A DNA stretch of 64,000 nt from Candidatus Paracaedibacteraceae bacterium (GTDB lineage Bacteria > Pseudomonadota > Alphaproteobacteria > Paracaedibacterales > Paracaedibacteraceae): the NCBI GenBank assembly GCA_019636035.1, contig JAHBYI010000001.1:83508-147507 (forward strand). The letters are read 5' to 3'. The notes beneath the pieces were generated by a model that did not search any database, had not been told where the DNA came from, and saw nothing but the letters and a program-made list of their open reading frames with translations. The number at the start of each line of letters is the position of its first letter. The first letter of the stretch is position 1. Shown here in pieces: positions 16,799-25,745 of the stretch. Both the position numbers and the translations under genes were made by a program.

Positions 16799-18652
16799 AT
16801 GTGTGGTATAACCGGTATTCTTCATTATAACCGTCAGCCTGTCTCGCATAGCCAAATAATGGCTATGACGGATGTAATTGCTCATCGGGGACCGGATGGA
16901 GACGGTCAATATGTTGATGAGTATATCGGCTTGGGGCACCGACGTTTGGCAATTATTGACCTAAGTCCTGCGGGTCGCCAACCCATGCAAACAAAAGATG
17001 GTCGATTTACCATTACCTTTAATGGAGAAATTTATAATTTTAAAGAAATTCGGATCCAATTAGAAGCTTTGGGATACCAATTTCATTCCCATACAGACAC
17101 TGAGGTTGTTTTAAATTCTTATGCAGAATGGGGGAACGGCTGTCTTACAAAATTCAATGGTATGTTTGCTTTTGCAATTTGGGATAAACAGGAGAAAATA
17201 TTATTTCTAGCTAGGGATCGCTATGGCATCAAGCCTCTTTATTACCATCAAACCAATGATAGTTTTGTATTTGCCTCAGAAATTAAGGCAATAACAGCAT
17301 CTAAAATTTATCAACCCAAATTAGATAAAGAGGGTCTTGTTGAATATTTGACATTTCAAAATTTTTTTACGAACAAGACTTTGTTCCAAGATGTAAAAAT
17401 GTTAATGCCCGGATATTATGCTACGATCAATCTGGATGGAAAATATAAAGAGCATCAGTACTGGGATTTTAATTTCTGCGGTTCTTTGACTATTTCTCAG
17501 GTAGAAGCTATCGAAGAAACAGATCGTCTCTTTAAACAAGCAGTCCAGCGACAATTGATTAGCGATGTGCCAATTAATTCATATCTGAGTGGCGGTATTG
17601 ATTCTGGTGCCATCACCATGATTGCTAGTCAGTTGATGCCACACATGAAAACCTTTACGGTTGGTTTTGATTTAAGATCAGCCAGTGGTTTAGAACTGTC
17701 ATTTGATGAGCGAACAAGAGCAGAATACATTTCATATTTAGCAAAAACTGAACATTATGAAATGGTTCTGAAAGCTGGCGATATGGAACGATGCCTTGAC
17801 CGGTACACCTGGCATCTTGAAGAACCTCGCGTCGGACAAAGTTACCCTAATTATTACGCAGCTAAACTCGCTAGTAAATTTGGTAAAGTTGTACTTTCTG
17901 GTTGTGGGGGAGATGAACTTTTTGGGGGATATCCATGGCGATATTTCTCCAGCGACACGCCTATTAGCTTTGATAATTTTATCGATCAATATTACCTTAA
18001 ATGGCAACGATTGATCCCGAATAGTCAGATAGCTGACCTTTTATCCCCAATTTGGGCAGATGTTAAACATGTGTGGACTCGGGACATTTTTTCAGATATT
18101 TTTCAAACTATCCGTAAAAAAACTCTTTTACCAGAGGATTGTCTCAACTATAGCCTGTACCTCGAAGCAAAAACATTCTTGCATGGTCTTTTGGTCGTTG
18201 AAGACAAGCTGAGTATGGCCCACAGTTTAGAGACACGTGTTCCATTTCTAGATAATGATTTAGTAGATTTTACCATGAAACTACCAGCCAAGTTTAAGGT
18301 GTCAACGGCAAAAACAAAAATAGTTAATGAAAATGATCTGGCCAGTAAAAAGGAGGCTCATAAAAATGGTAAACTCATTTTACGTAAAACTTTGGCTAAA
18401 TATCTGGACAAACAAATTGTTAATGACCGCAAACAAGGTTTCTCATCGCCAGATGCTTCTTGGTTCAAAGGGGAAAGCATTGATTTTGTAAAGAAAAACT
18501 TAAGCAACAGCTCTTTAATACGAGATTCAATTTTCGACAGAAATTTCACCGAGTCCTATATAAACGACCATCTGGAGGGGCAAAAGAATCGTCGACTTTT
18601 TGTCTGGTCATTTATCAGTCTAGAAACAATTTACAAAGACCTATTCGCATGA
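16799..18652 (+). CDS. asnB: Asparagine synthase-like amidotransferase (first copy)
   Basis: 617 aa. Cys2 (MCGITGI) is the glutaminase nucleophile of a class II amidotransferase domain (about 1-210), and SYLSGGIDSG marks the ATP-pyrophosphatase synthetase domain. Housekeeping AsnB makes asparagine; homologues in glycan loci amidate sugar carboxylates. Here the WlbA/B/C-like genes predict a uronic acid, so sugar amidation is likely (inference). Two bases separate it from the aminotransferase; its stop overlaps the next start (ATGA). Confidence 0.88.
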   Translation: MCGITGILHYNRQPVSHSQIMAMTDVIAHRGPDGDGQYVDEYIGLGHRRLAIIDLSPAGRQPMQTKDGRFTITFNGEIYNFKEIRIQLEALGYQFHSHTDTEVVLNSYAEWGNGCLTKFNGMFAFAIWDKQEKILFLARDRYGIKPLYYHQTNDSFVFASEIKAITASKIYQPKLDKEGLVEYLTFQNFFTNKTLFQDVKMLMPGYYATINLDGKYKEHQYWDFNFCGSLTISQVEAIEETDRLFKQAVQRQLISDVPINSYLSGGIDSGAITMIASQLMPHMKTFTVGFDLRSASGLELSFDERTRAEYISYLAKTEHYEMVLKAGDMERCLDRYTWHLEEPRVGQSYPNYYAAKLASKFGKVVLSGCGGDELFGGYPWRYFSSDTPISFDNFIDQYYLKWQRLIPNSQIADLLSPIWADVKHVWTRDIFSDIFQTIRKKTLLPEDCLNYSLYLEAKTFLHGLLVVEDKLSMAHSLETRVPFLDNDLVDFTMKLPAKFKVSTAKTKIVNENDLASKKEAHKNGKLILRKTLAKYLDKQIVNDRKQGFSSPDASWFKGESIDFVKKNLSNSSLIRDSIFDRNFTESYINDHLEGQKNRRLFVWSFISLETIYKDLFA

Positions 18653-19680
18653 AAATAGAAATCCTAACTCCTGAATATTATTCCGAGTATGAATCATTCC
18701 TACAGTCTCAACCTGATTCTCTACTCTATCATTCGATAAAGTATAAAAATTTTCTGGAAGATTTATTAAACTGCCAGTCTCATTATGTGCTAATTAAAAA
18801 TTCTGATCATACAATTATTGCAGCTCTTCCTCTTATGATTAAACAAGGATCCTTAGGACCAATAATTAATTCTCTCCCATACTATGGAAGTAATGGCGGA
18901 ATGATTGGAGATATCAATAATCCTAACGTTATAAAACTGTTTAAAGATCACCTAAAATCATTAGATTATGCATCGATGACGTTTGTTTCTTCGCCTATCC
19001 TTGACAACATAGCTCATATCTCACCTGAAGTAACTGACCAACGGGTGAGTCAAATAACCCCACTTAAACCCTCTGTTGACGATTTTGATGTCTACATAGA
19101 ATCTCTTATAGAAAGCTCTACACGCCGTAATATTAATAAGGCAAAGCGACTGGGAATTGAGGTCAAAGTTCGCAATTATGATGCCTTGGATTTTTTAGAA
19201 AAAATCCACAATGAAAATATGCAAGTGGTCGGCGGAAAGGCGAAAACTCATAACTTTTTCCAAAAAATCCCTCACCATTTCATCGCAGATCAAGATTTTA
19301 AAATCTATACGGCTGAGTTAAATAACCAACCAATTGCTGCCCTACTTGTTTTTTTCTACAATAAAACAGCAGAATATTTTACACCGGTTACTAAACACGA
19401 ATTTAGAGAGTCGCAACCCATGGCAGCTATTCTCGCTTATGCTCTTAAAGATGCTATGATTATGGGCTATACCAATTGGAACTGGGGAGGAACTTGGATA
19501 ACCCAAACTGGTGTTTATCAATTCAAGAAAAAATGGGGCGCACAGGAACGAAGTTACAATTATGTTACAATTCTTAAAAATTTGGACATATTAACAACTT
19601 CTCGTGAATCATTATCAAAAGAGTATGATGGATTCTATATGTATAATTTTAATGAAGTAGCGAAGCATGCAAAAAACTAA
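18649..19680 (+). CDS. FemAB/GNAT-like acyltransferase
   Basis: 343 aa. ESSTRRNINKAKRLGIEV followed by a second half with QPIAALLVFFYNKTAEYFTPV and NWNWGGTW fits the FemAB-like double-GNAT superfamily (Acetyltransf_6). Members join amino acids or acyl groups to amino groups, often using aminoacyl-tRNA. In this locus, with amino sugars made upstream, transfer of an amino acid or acyl group onto the glycan is a fair guess. It overlaps both neighbours. Confidence 0.72.
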   Translation: MKIEILTPEYYSEYESFLQSQPDSLLYHSIKYKNFLEDLLNCQSHYVLIKNSDHTIIAALPLMIKQGSLGPIINSLPYYGSNGGMIGDINNPNVIKLFKDHLKSLDYASMTFVSSPILDNIAHISPEVTDQRVSQITPLKPSVDDFDVYIESLIESSTRRNINKAKRLGIEVKVRNYDALDFLEKIHNENMQVVGGKAKTHNFFQKIPHHFIADQDFKIYTAELNNQPIAALLVFFYNKTAEYFTPVTKHEFRESQPMAAILAYALKDAMIMGYTNWNWGGTWITQTGVYQFKKKWGAQERSYNYVTILKNLDILTTSRESLSKEYDGFYMYNFNEVAKHAKN

Positions 19681-20335
19681 AAAAGCCATTGTTTTTGGAA
19701 CAGGTAGCTTCGCTGAGGTTGTTCATTTTATGCTATCAAAGGATAGTGCTTATGAGGTTGTAGCATTTACGGTCAGTAAGGATACGATTAAAGACACAAC
19801 TTTTTTAGGATTACCCGTCTATCCATTCGAAAGCATTGAATCCTTTATTGCTTCCTATGAAGCGGAGATGTTCATTGCTATTGGATATGCAAAAATGAAT
19901 GATGTTCGGGCAGAATTTATGTCTCAAGCAAAATTTAAAGGATATAAGCTCCTCAGTTATTTATCCTCACGGGCTCAACATTGGAAAGATACTAAAATTG
20001 GAGAAAATGTTTTTATTTTTGAAAACAATAACTTACAACCTTTTGTAGAAATTGGAGATGGGACGATCCTTTGGAGCGGTAATCATATTGGCCATCATTC
20101 TTCAATCGGAAAATATTGCTTTATTACCTCTCATGTTGTTGTTTCGGGGCACTGTAGAGTCGAAGATTCATGTTTTATTGGTGTAAATGCAACTATTGCA
20201 GATGATGTTAAAATTGCCAAAAAGAACTTAATAGGAGCTGGTGCCTTAATTACTAAAAATACAGATTACGCTGAAGTTTACACAGGAACAAAAGCAACTA
20301 TTTTGAATAAAACAAGCGACAGGTTTTTTCAATGA
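19667..20335 (+). CDS. PglD/NeuD-like sugar O/N-acyltransferase
   Basis: 222 aa: an N-terminal Rossmann-like domain that binds the UDP-sugar (AIVFGTGSFAEVVHFML) then a left-handed beta-helix of hexapeptide repeats (about 110-205). GNHIGHHSSIG supplies the catalytic His seen in PglD and NeuD. It probably acylates the 4-amino sugar from the second DegT aminotransferase. It overlaps the preceding gene by 14 bases and the following one by 4. Confidence 0.85.
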   Translation: MQKTKKAIVFGTGSFAEVVHFMLSKDSAYEVVAFTVSKDTIKDTTFLGLPVYPFESIESFIASYEAEMFIAIGYAKMNDVRAEFMSQAKFKGYKLLSYLSSRAQHWKDTKIGENVFIFENNNLQPFVEIGDGTILWSGNHIGHHSSIGKYCFITSHVVVSGHCRVEDSCFIGVNATIADDVKIAKKNLIGAGALITKNTDYAEVYTGTKATILNKTSDRFFQ

Positions 20336-20949
20336 CAAAAAAAACAATTGATCAAATCGGGCAATTATACACAGATAATTTGAAGCAGCATGGCATAGAC
20401 TCTAAAAGTGTTGGGTGGCCAAATGCACATGATCACTTGTTACGTTTCGACAAACTGCTTTCTAACGTTAACCTATCGGATATAGAGTCCTTTAATGATC
20501 TTGGTAGTGGTTATGGGGCTATCCTGGATTATTTGTCTTCTCGTGAAAAAATCTTAAAGACCTATTTCGCCTACGATATTTCGCAAGAAATGCTGGATGC
20601 GATGCCTACCGATAAATACCCAAAAACTGAGATACAAAAATTCCTTGAGCCATATCTGCGAACTGTCGCTGATTTTAGCGTTGCCAGTGGAATCTTTAAT
20701 GTTCGTTTTTCAGAAAGTGATGAATTGTGGCATCAGCACATCTTAAAAACGTTACATAACTTAAATGATCACTCAAAAAAGGGATTTTCCTTTAACTTAC
20801 TATCAACCTACGTTGATTTCAAAAATGATCATTTGTGCTATGGAGATCCACTGTTTTTCTTTGACTATTGTAAAAAGAATTTTAGCCGATATGTCAGTCT
20901 TTATCATGACTACCCTTTATGGGAGTGGACAATAGTGGTGACCAAATAA
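20332..20949 (+). CDS. SAM-dependent methyltransferase
   Basis: 205 aa class I methyltransferase. The SAM-binding loop is FNDLGSGYGAILDYL and the following acidic position is in AYDISQEML. No target domain is visible. The locus suggests methylation of a sugar or of its acyl group. It starts within the end of the acyltransferase gene. Confidence 0.75.
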   Translation: MTKKTIDQIGQLYTDNLKQHGIDSKSVGWPNAHDHLLRFDKLLSNVNLSDIESFNDLGSGYGAILDYLSSREKILKTYFAYDISQEMLDAMPTDKYPKTEIQKFLEPYLRTVADFSVASGIFNVRFSESDELWHQHILKTLHNLNDHSKKGFSFNLLSTYVDFKNDHLCYGDPLFFFDYCKKNFSRYVSLYHDYPLWEWTIVVTK

Positions 20950-21854
20950 TGAACTGGAAAAAATTAGGATTGGTATTCAAACCAGAAGGGCAATATGAAT
21001 GGATGCAGAATTATGCATCAATGCCCTCAGCACTAAAGTTAAATGGCGATTTATATAGATTTTATTTTTCCACTCGTGACTCTAATCAGAAAGCTCAAGT
21101 TGGTTTCGTTGAGATTGATGTACGATCCCCTCAAGATATTCTCAGAATTTCAGCAGAGCCTGTACTGGAAATAGGATATCCAGGGTACTTCGATGATAGT
21201 GGGGTCTATGCAGGCAATATTCTTGTTGAGGAAAATGGCCAGCTGCGAATGTATTATTCGGGCAGAAATAATGGTCAGCCTCCCTTGTACTACATGAGTA
21301 TTGGCCTAGCAAACTGTTCAATAGATGCCCCCAAATTTACCAAACAATATGCATATCCTATTATCGCACGCAATGCAGTAAATCCTTGGATGGTATCAAC
21401 TCCTTGTGTTGTAAAAAAAGATAATAAATATCATATGTTTTATATATCGGGTAAAGGTTGGGATAGTGCATTGGTTAAGTCTTTTTATGATATCAAGTAT
21501 GCATGGTCAATAGATGGACTGGCATGGAATTTTGAGCTTGATCCCATATTGGAGTTGAGGCAAGGCGAAAACAATATAGCAGCTCCATCAGTTGTAGAGT
21601 GGAAGAATGGGTATTTAATGTTTTTTAGTTACGTTGAACCTCCTGCTCACTATCAAATAGGCGTAGCATTCTCAAGCGATTTAAATTGCTGGCAAAGATT
21701 AGAAAATCCAAAAGGGCTTGAGCTAGGGCCAGAAAATTGGGATTCAGAATCTATGGCATACCCTCATGCCTTTATACATAATAGTGAATTATACTTGTTA
21801 TATTCAGGTAACAAAAATGGACTAGGCGGGATGGGGTTGGCTAAACTATGCTAG
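20949..21854 (+). CDS. Beta-propeller glycosidase-like protein (GH43/32 fold)
   Basis: 301 aa with repeating blades of the type YRFYFSTRD, LRMYYSGRN, YHMFYISGKG, YLMFFSYVE, LYLLYSGNK, as in five-bladed propeller proteins of the GH43/GH32/GH130 group. Such proteins lie in O-antigen loci without a proven activity. The ATG at 20949 (TAATG overlap) is preferred over the start at 20919 because MNWKKLGLVF opens the first blade. No signal peptide, so it is cytoplasmic: a phosphorylase or transferase is more likely than an exported hydrolase. Confidence 0.7.
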   Translation: MNWKKLGLVFKPEGQYEWMQNYASMPSALKLNGDLYRFYFSTRDSNQKAQVGFVEIDVRSPQDILRISAEPVLEIGYPGYFDDSGVYAGNILVEENGQLRMYYSGRNNGQPPLYYMSIGLANCSIDAPKFTKQYAYPIIARNAVNPWMVSTPCVVKKDNKYHMFYISGKGWDSALVKSFYDIKYAWSIDGLAWNFELDPILELRQGENNIAAPSVVEWKNGYLMFFSYVEPPAHYQIGVAFSSDLNCWQRLENPKGLELGPENWDSESMAYPHAFIHNSELYLLYSGNKNGLGGMGLAKLC

Positions 21855-22555
21855 AAAATCAGATGGTTAGCGTGTCTCTAGATGTGGACTGGGCTCCTGA
21901 CTATATTTTAGAGGATGTTATCGGACTTTTAAGTAAATATAATATCCCCTCTACCTGGTTTGTTACTCATTCTTCATCAATATGGAACGAACTCAGAAAA
22001 TCTCCTAAAGATTTTGAGTTAGGTATCCATCCAAATTTTCTTCCAAATAGTTCTCAAGGAAAATCTATTACAGAAATTGTCGATTATTTAATGGGAATTA
22101 TTCCTGAGGCAAAAATTTTTAGAACGCATGGTTTTTTTCAATATGGAACTTTACTTGCAGACCTTCAAAAACTGACAAATATAAATATTGACAGCAGTAT
22201 TTTTCTTCCAGAAATTGACCATATACAACCAATAAATCATTTAACTCCTAACGGAATCTTAAAACGTGTCCCAGTTTATTGGGCAGATGATTACGAATTA
22301 TTAAAACCAAAAATTTCGTCATCCTTTATCACCAACATACAAAATCCGGGATTAAAAGTTTTTAATTTTCATCCAATCCATATTTACCTAAATAGTCCAT
22401 CATTTGCTTTTTATGAGACTGTTAAGCAGCAAAATTATTCTCAAAATCTTTCTTCATATTCTGGTTTTGGGATTAGAAACATATTTATCGAACTACTGGA
22501 ATTTTTGAATAGGAAAAGGAGTATAATTTCGAGTCTAGGCAAGATTAGATCGTAG
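21848..22555 (+). CDS. Polysaccharide deacetylase-like (NodB fold) protein
   Basis: 235 aa. VSLDVDWAPDY gives the catalytic/metal Asp pair of carbohydrate esterase 4 proteins, and LGIHPNF and FNFHPIHIYL provide His ligands. There is no signal peptide, so it should act on cytoplasmic lipid-linked or nucleotide sugars, not on finished polymer. It overlaps the propeller gene by 7 bases; the two may form a functional pair. Confidence 0.7.
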   Translation: MLENQMVSVSLDVDWAPDYILEDVIGLLSKYNIPSTWFVTHSSSIWNELRKSPKDFELGIHPNFLPNSSQGKSITEIVDYLMGIIPEAKIFRTHGFFQYGTLLADLQKLTNINIDSSIFLPEIDHIQPINHLTPNGILKRVPVYWADDYELLKPKISSSFITNIQNPGLKVFNFHPIHIYLNSPSFAFYETVKQQNYSQNLSSYSGFGIRNIFIELLEFLNRKRSIISSLGKIRS

Positions 22556-22595
22556 TAATAAGCTTTAAAATATGAAAAGAACAGGAAAAAATACC

Positions 22596-23345
22596 ATGAA
22601 AAATTACATATTAAACACACTGAAAAAAAACCAACTCACACCTAACAATCATGCTTTTGTTCAACGAATTTTTAAAAATGGTATTAGTGATTATGTAGAT
22701 CGCCTCAAACAATATGGCTTTTTAGACTTTGAACATGTTTTGGATGCAGGATGCGGTTTTGGGCAGTGGTCTCTAGCACTTTCTCAGCTTAATAAGGAAG
22801 TTTTTTCATGTGATGCTGATGTTGAAAGGGTTGAGTTTCTACACAAGATAGCTGTAGAAAATAAGATTAATAATATCCACACTCGCCAAGCTTTCATTGA
22901 TAATTTACCCTATGAAAATGAATCTTTCGATGCAGTTTTTTGTTATGGCGTTATTTTCCTAACGCCTTGGAAGAAATCACTATCAGAACTTGTACGTGTC
23001 TTGAAACCAGGAGGGAAGCTCTATGTGAATGCTAATGGCCTGGGGTGGTATAAACACCTATGGTACACAGCCCATAATAAAACTTCAGATTATGATCCTC
23101 AACTCATTGCTGCAAATGCGTGGCGTGACACATATAACTATAATAATGGCCTTGATATTGTATCTCCCAGCAATCTTATTATTGAACCTGATCAATTAGT
23201 TAAGGAAGCAGAAAATTTAGGCTTACAAGATATTCAATGGGATGGTGAAGGACTATTAGGTAACTCAAGCAATAAAGAAGTTTTTTTCCAAAAGGAATAC
23301 TTTGGAGATGTGGGTGTCTATGAAGTTATAGGCATGAAAAAATGA
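22596..23345 (+). CDS. SAM-dependent methyltransferase
   Basis: 249 aa class I methyltransferase: DAGCGFGQWSLALSQL, acidic residue in SCDADVERV, and FDAVFCYGVIFLTPW. The start at 22596 has AGGA with nine-base spacing; an ATG at 22572 would add eight residues and lacks a ribosome site. The A+T-rich part of the locus begins here. The target is unknown. Confidence 0.78.
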   Translation: MKNYILNTLKKNQLTPNNHAFVQRIFKNGISDYVDRLKQYGFLDFEHVLDAGCGFGQWSLALSQLNKEVFSCDADVERVEFLHKIAVENKINNIHTRQAFIDNLPYENESFDAVFCYGVIFLTPWKKSLSELVRVLKPGGKLYVNANGLGWYKHLWYTAHNKTSDYDPQLIAANAWRDTYNYNNGLDIVSPSNLIIEPDQLVKEAENLGLQDIQWDGEGLLGNSSNKEVFFQKEYFGDVGVYEVIGMKK

Positions 23346-24553
23346 AAATACTTTGCTTAGGTAACGCTGATAATATTGGCGTTAGGGTTTATTCTTGGTT
23401 AAAAGAACATAATCAGGATGTAAATCTTTACAGAATTCAGGCAGACGAAGACCCTCTTAGAGGTAATCCTTACCTATATTTAGAAAAAAATGATATAGAG
23501 AACAATCCGCATGTTACCTTAATTAGTGATGATTTATTAACCATTAGAAATATTTCCCTATTTGGTGGCAAATTAATTGATAAAATTAATAAAGAATATG
23601 ATTTTGTAATTATAACAGGGGGGTGGCACGCTCTTATCTATTCTAGAAAAATAAAGAAACCAAAGTTATTTATTTATATTGGTTATGAATTGCACACAAA
23701 AGCTAAAGAATATAGGGGCTTACCTAGTATAAAAGAACTAAGAAAATCACCTTTGGAAACGTTACGTCACTATTTTTATGGGTGGTTAACGCGCAGTAGT
23801 TTTCAAAGAGTCGATAAATACCTCGATTGGTTTCCTCCAGGTTTAGCTGTTACTCAATCTTTAGGTATGCTAGATAAAGTTATCTATATGGCTCTTGGAG
23901 AGGATCTAGCGAGAAATAAAAAAATCATTAATACGAATTTAAGCATAGAATTAAATGATATTTCAAGTAGTTTCCAGAAAACATTCCTATTTTTATCTAG
24001 ACTTAATTTTTCTGATACGAGTAAAGCTAATTGTAAGTCTGCTCATTTTTTCCTACACGGATTAGAATCTCAAATAGGCAACTTAGAAAAGGGATTTATA
24101 AAAATATACATAGGGGATCATGGCGAAGAAGCTGAGCAATTTAAAGCAATGGCGAAAAATAGTCATGTGTATAAATATATTACTTGGGTTAGTCATTTGG
24201 ATTACAGTGATTTGATGAGTTACTTATCAATTAAAAATGCTGTATTATTTACTGATTTTGGTGATGTAAATTCCGGTATATCCGGCATTGGTAGAGATGG
24301 TTATTCCATTGGAGTTCCAATGGTTAATTCCACAACTGATGATATCATGATAAAACAATACACAACACCAGGCCCCAGAATGTATGTAAAAACCAAAGAA
24401 GATGTTATTGATGCAATGAATAATATAATGAATATAAGAGAAGAATCTTTTGAGTTCTGGAAAAAAGAGACGCTGGAATATGGACGAAAATATGTGGATA
24501 AAGATTTTTTTATCAAGCGACTTTTGACTGAAATAAAAAGAATGTGTCAATGA
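23342..24553 (+). CDS. GT-B fold glycosyltransferase-like protein
   Basis: 403 aa. MKILCLGNADNIGVRVYSWL looks like a GT-B N-terminal Rossmann start, and the C-terminal half (GVPMVNSTTDDIMIKQYTTPG; late Glu/Asp residues) fits a donor domain, but the usual E-x7-E signature is poor. It likely adds a sugar to the lipid-linked chain at the inner membrane face. Its start resembles that of the next gene (MKILTIGNAA), so the two may be distant paralogues. Confidence 0.6.
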   Translation: MKILCLGNADNIGVRVYSWLKEHNQDVNLYRIQADEDPLRGNPYLYLEKNDIENNPHVTLISDDLLTIRNISLFGGKLIDKINKEYDFVIITGGWHALIYSRKIKKPKLFIYIGYELHTKAKEYRGLPSIKELRKSPLETLRHYFYGWLTRSSFQRVDKYLDWFPPGLAVTQSLGMLDKVIYMALGEDLARNKKIINTNLSIELNDISSSFQKTFLFLSRLNFSDTSKANCKSAHFFLHGLESQIGNLEKGFIKIYIGDHGEEAEQFKAMAKNSHVYKYITWVSHLDYSDLMSYLSIKNAVLFTDFGDVNSGISGIGRDGYSIGVPMVNSTTDDIMIKQYTTPGPRMYVKTKEDVIDAMNNIMNIREESFEFWKKETLEYGRKYVDKDFFIKRLLTEIKRMCQ

Positions 24554-25743
24554 AAATACTTACCATTGGTAATGCTGCTAGTCCCCATATACTTGGTCGT
24601 GCAAAAGCATTTTTACGCACAGGCATTTCCAATAAAATTCTAAGTGATCAATGGGTAAAGGATTCTGAAATAGAGGTTTTCTGCCCTTTTGATGATTGGT
24701 TTGAAAAACCTATATGGATAAGACCTTTCTATTTCATAAAAAACATAATAAAAGCTATTAATATTTTTAGAACAGAATATTATGACATGATTCATATCCA
24801 CTATGCTGCTAACTATATAGGTTGGATTGCTGCTTTTTTTGTAAAAAAACCAATTGTTGTGATCGTCATGGGGGGAGATGTTTTGTTTGAACAACAAAAC
24901 TATATTCCTTGGTATCAAAAATGTTTAATTACCCTAGCTCTAAAAAGAGCTGACTTAATCATTGCAAAATCACCCTATATTCAACAAAGAGTAGTTACGT
25001 TATGCAACAATTCAAAAAAAACAATTAGCTGTATTTTTGGAATTGAAGATGAATTTTTTGATTCTTCAACTCACAAAAAAAATGAATTTTCTTTCTTATC
25101 ACTTCGTCCTTTAAATTCTTTTTATAATATAGATAAAATAATTGACGTTATAGGATGCCTTAATAACAAGGGTATTTTTGCAACACTGACAATTTTAGAT
25201 TTTTTTTCAAATATATCTTATAAAAGATATCTAGAGGATTATATAAGTAACAATCCTGAATTAGAAGGAAAAATCATTTTTGTACCAGGTGTTTCATCTC
25301 CTCGAGAACTAATTCCTCTATACAAATATTCTGACTTTGTTATTGCTCTACCTTCTTCAGATGGTATACCACAATCCTCATTAGAGGGTATGAGTCAGAA
25401 ATGTATTAATATTTTGCCAAATCATAAAAATTACGAAGGCATATTTAATGAAAAAAATAGTATATTATTATCAACGAAGACTCCTAAAGAAATTGCATGT
25501 GAAATAATAGAAAAAATTTCATTCAAAGAGGAAATTCGTTTAAATGGAGAAAGATTTGTTAGGAACTATGCTGTTCTTAATAAAAATGTCATCTCATTGA
25601 GGCAAATCTTTGATAAAATTCTGCATTCAAATAAAAAAAACACAATATTTGCGCTGAAATTAAAAATCTTATTTCTATTTATCATTTACTTTATTGATCA
25701 ATTTTTCATTTTAGGTATGAGAAAAAGATTTTTTAGGAAATAA
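24550..25743 (+). CDS. Glycosyltransferase family 4-like
   Basis: 397 aa. MKILTIGNAASPHILGRAKAF, the membrane-associated patch IGWIAAFFVKKPIVVIVMGGD and the C-terminal donor site SDGIPQSSLEGMSQKC indicate a retaining GT-B enzyme. A C-terminal hydrophobic, basic tail (LFLFIIYFIDQFFILGMRKRFFRK region) may anchor it to the membrane. The ATG at 24550 overlaps the previous stop (ATGA). The gene has long A/T runs unlike the flanking chromosome. Confidence 0.75.
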   Translation: MKILTIGNAASPHILGRAKAFLRTGISNKILSDQWVKDSEIEVFCPFDDWFEKPIWIRPFYFIKNIIKAINIFRTEYYDMIHIHYAANYIGWIAAFFVKKPIVVIVMGGDVLFEQQNYIPWYQKCLITLALKRADLIIAKSPYIQQRVVTLCNNSKKTISCIFGIEDEFFDSSTHKKNEFSFLSLRPLNSFYNIDKIIDVIGCLNNKGIFATLTILDFFSNISYKRYLEDYISNNPELEGKIIFVPGVSSPRELIPLYKYSDFVIALPSSDGIPQSSLEGMSQKCINILPNHKNYEGIFNEKNSILLSTKTPKEIACEIIEKISFKEEIRLNGERFVRNYAVLNKNVISLRQIFDKILHSNKKNTIFALKLKILFLFIIYFIDQFFILGMRKRFFRK

Positions 25744-25745
25744 TC

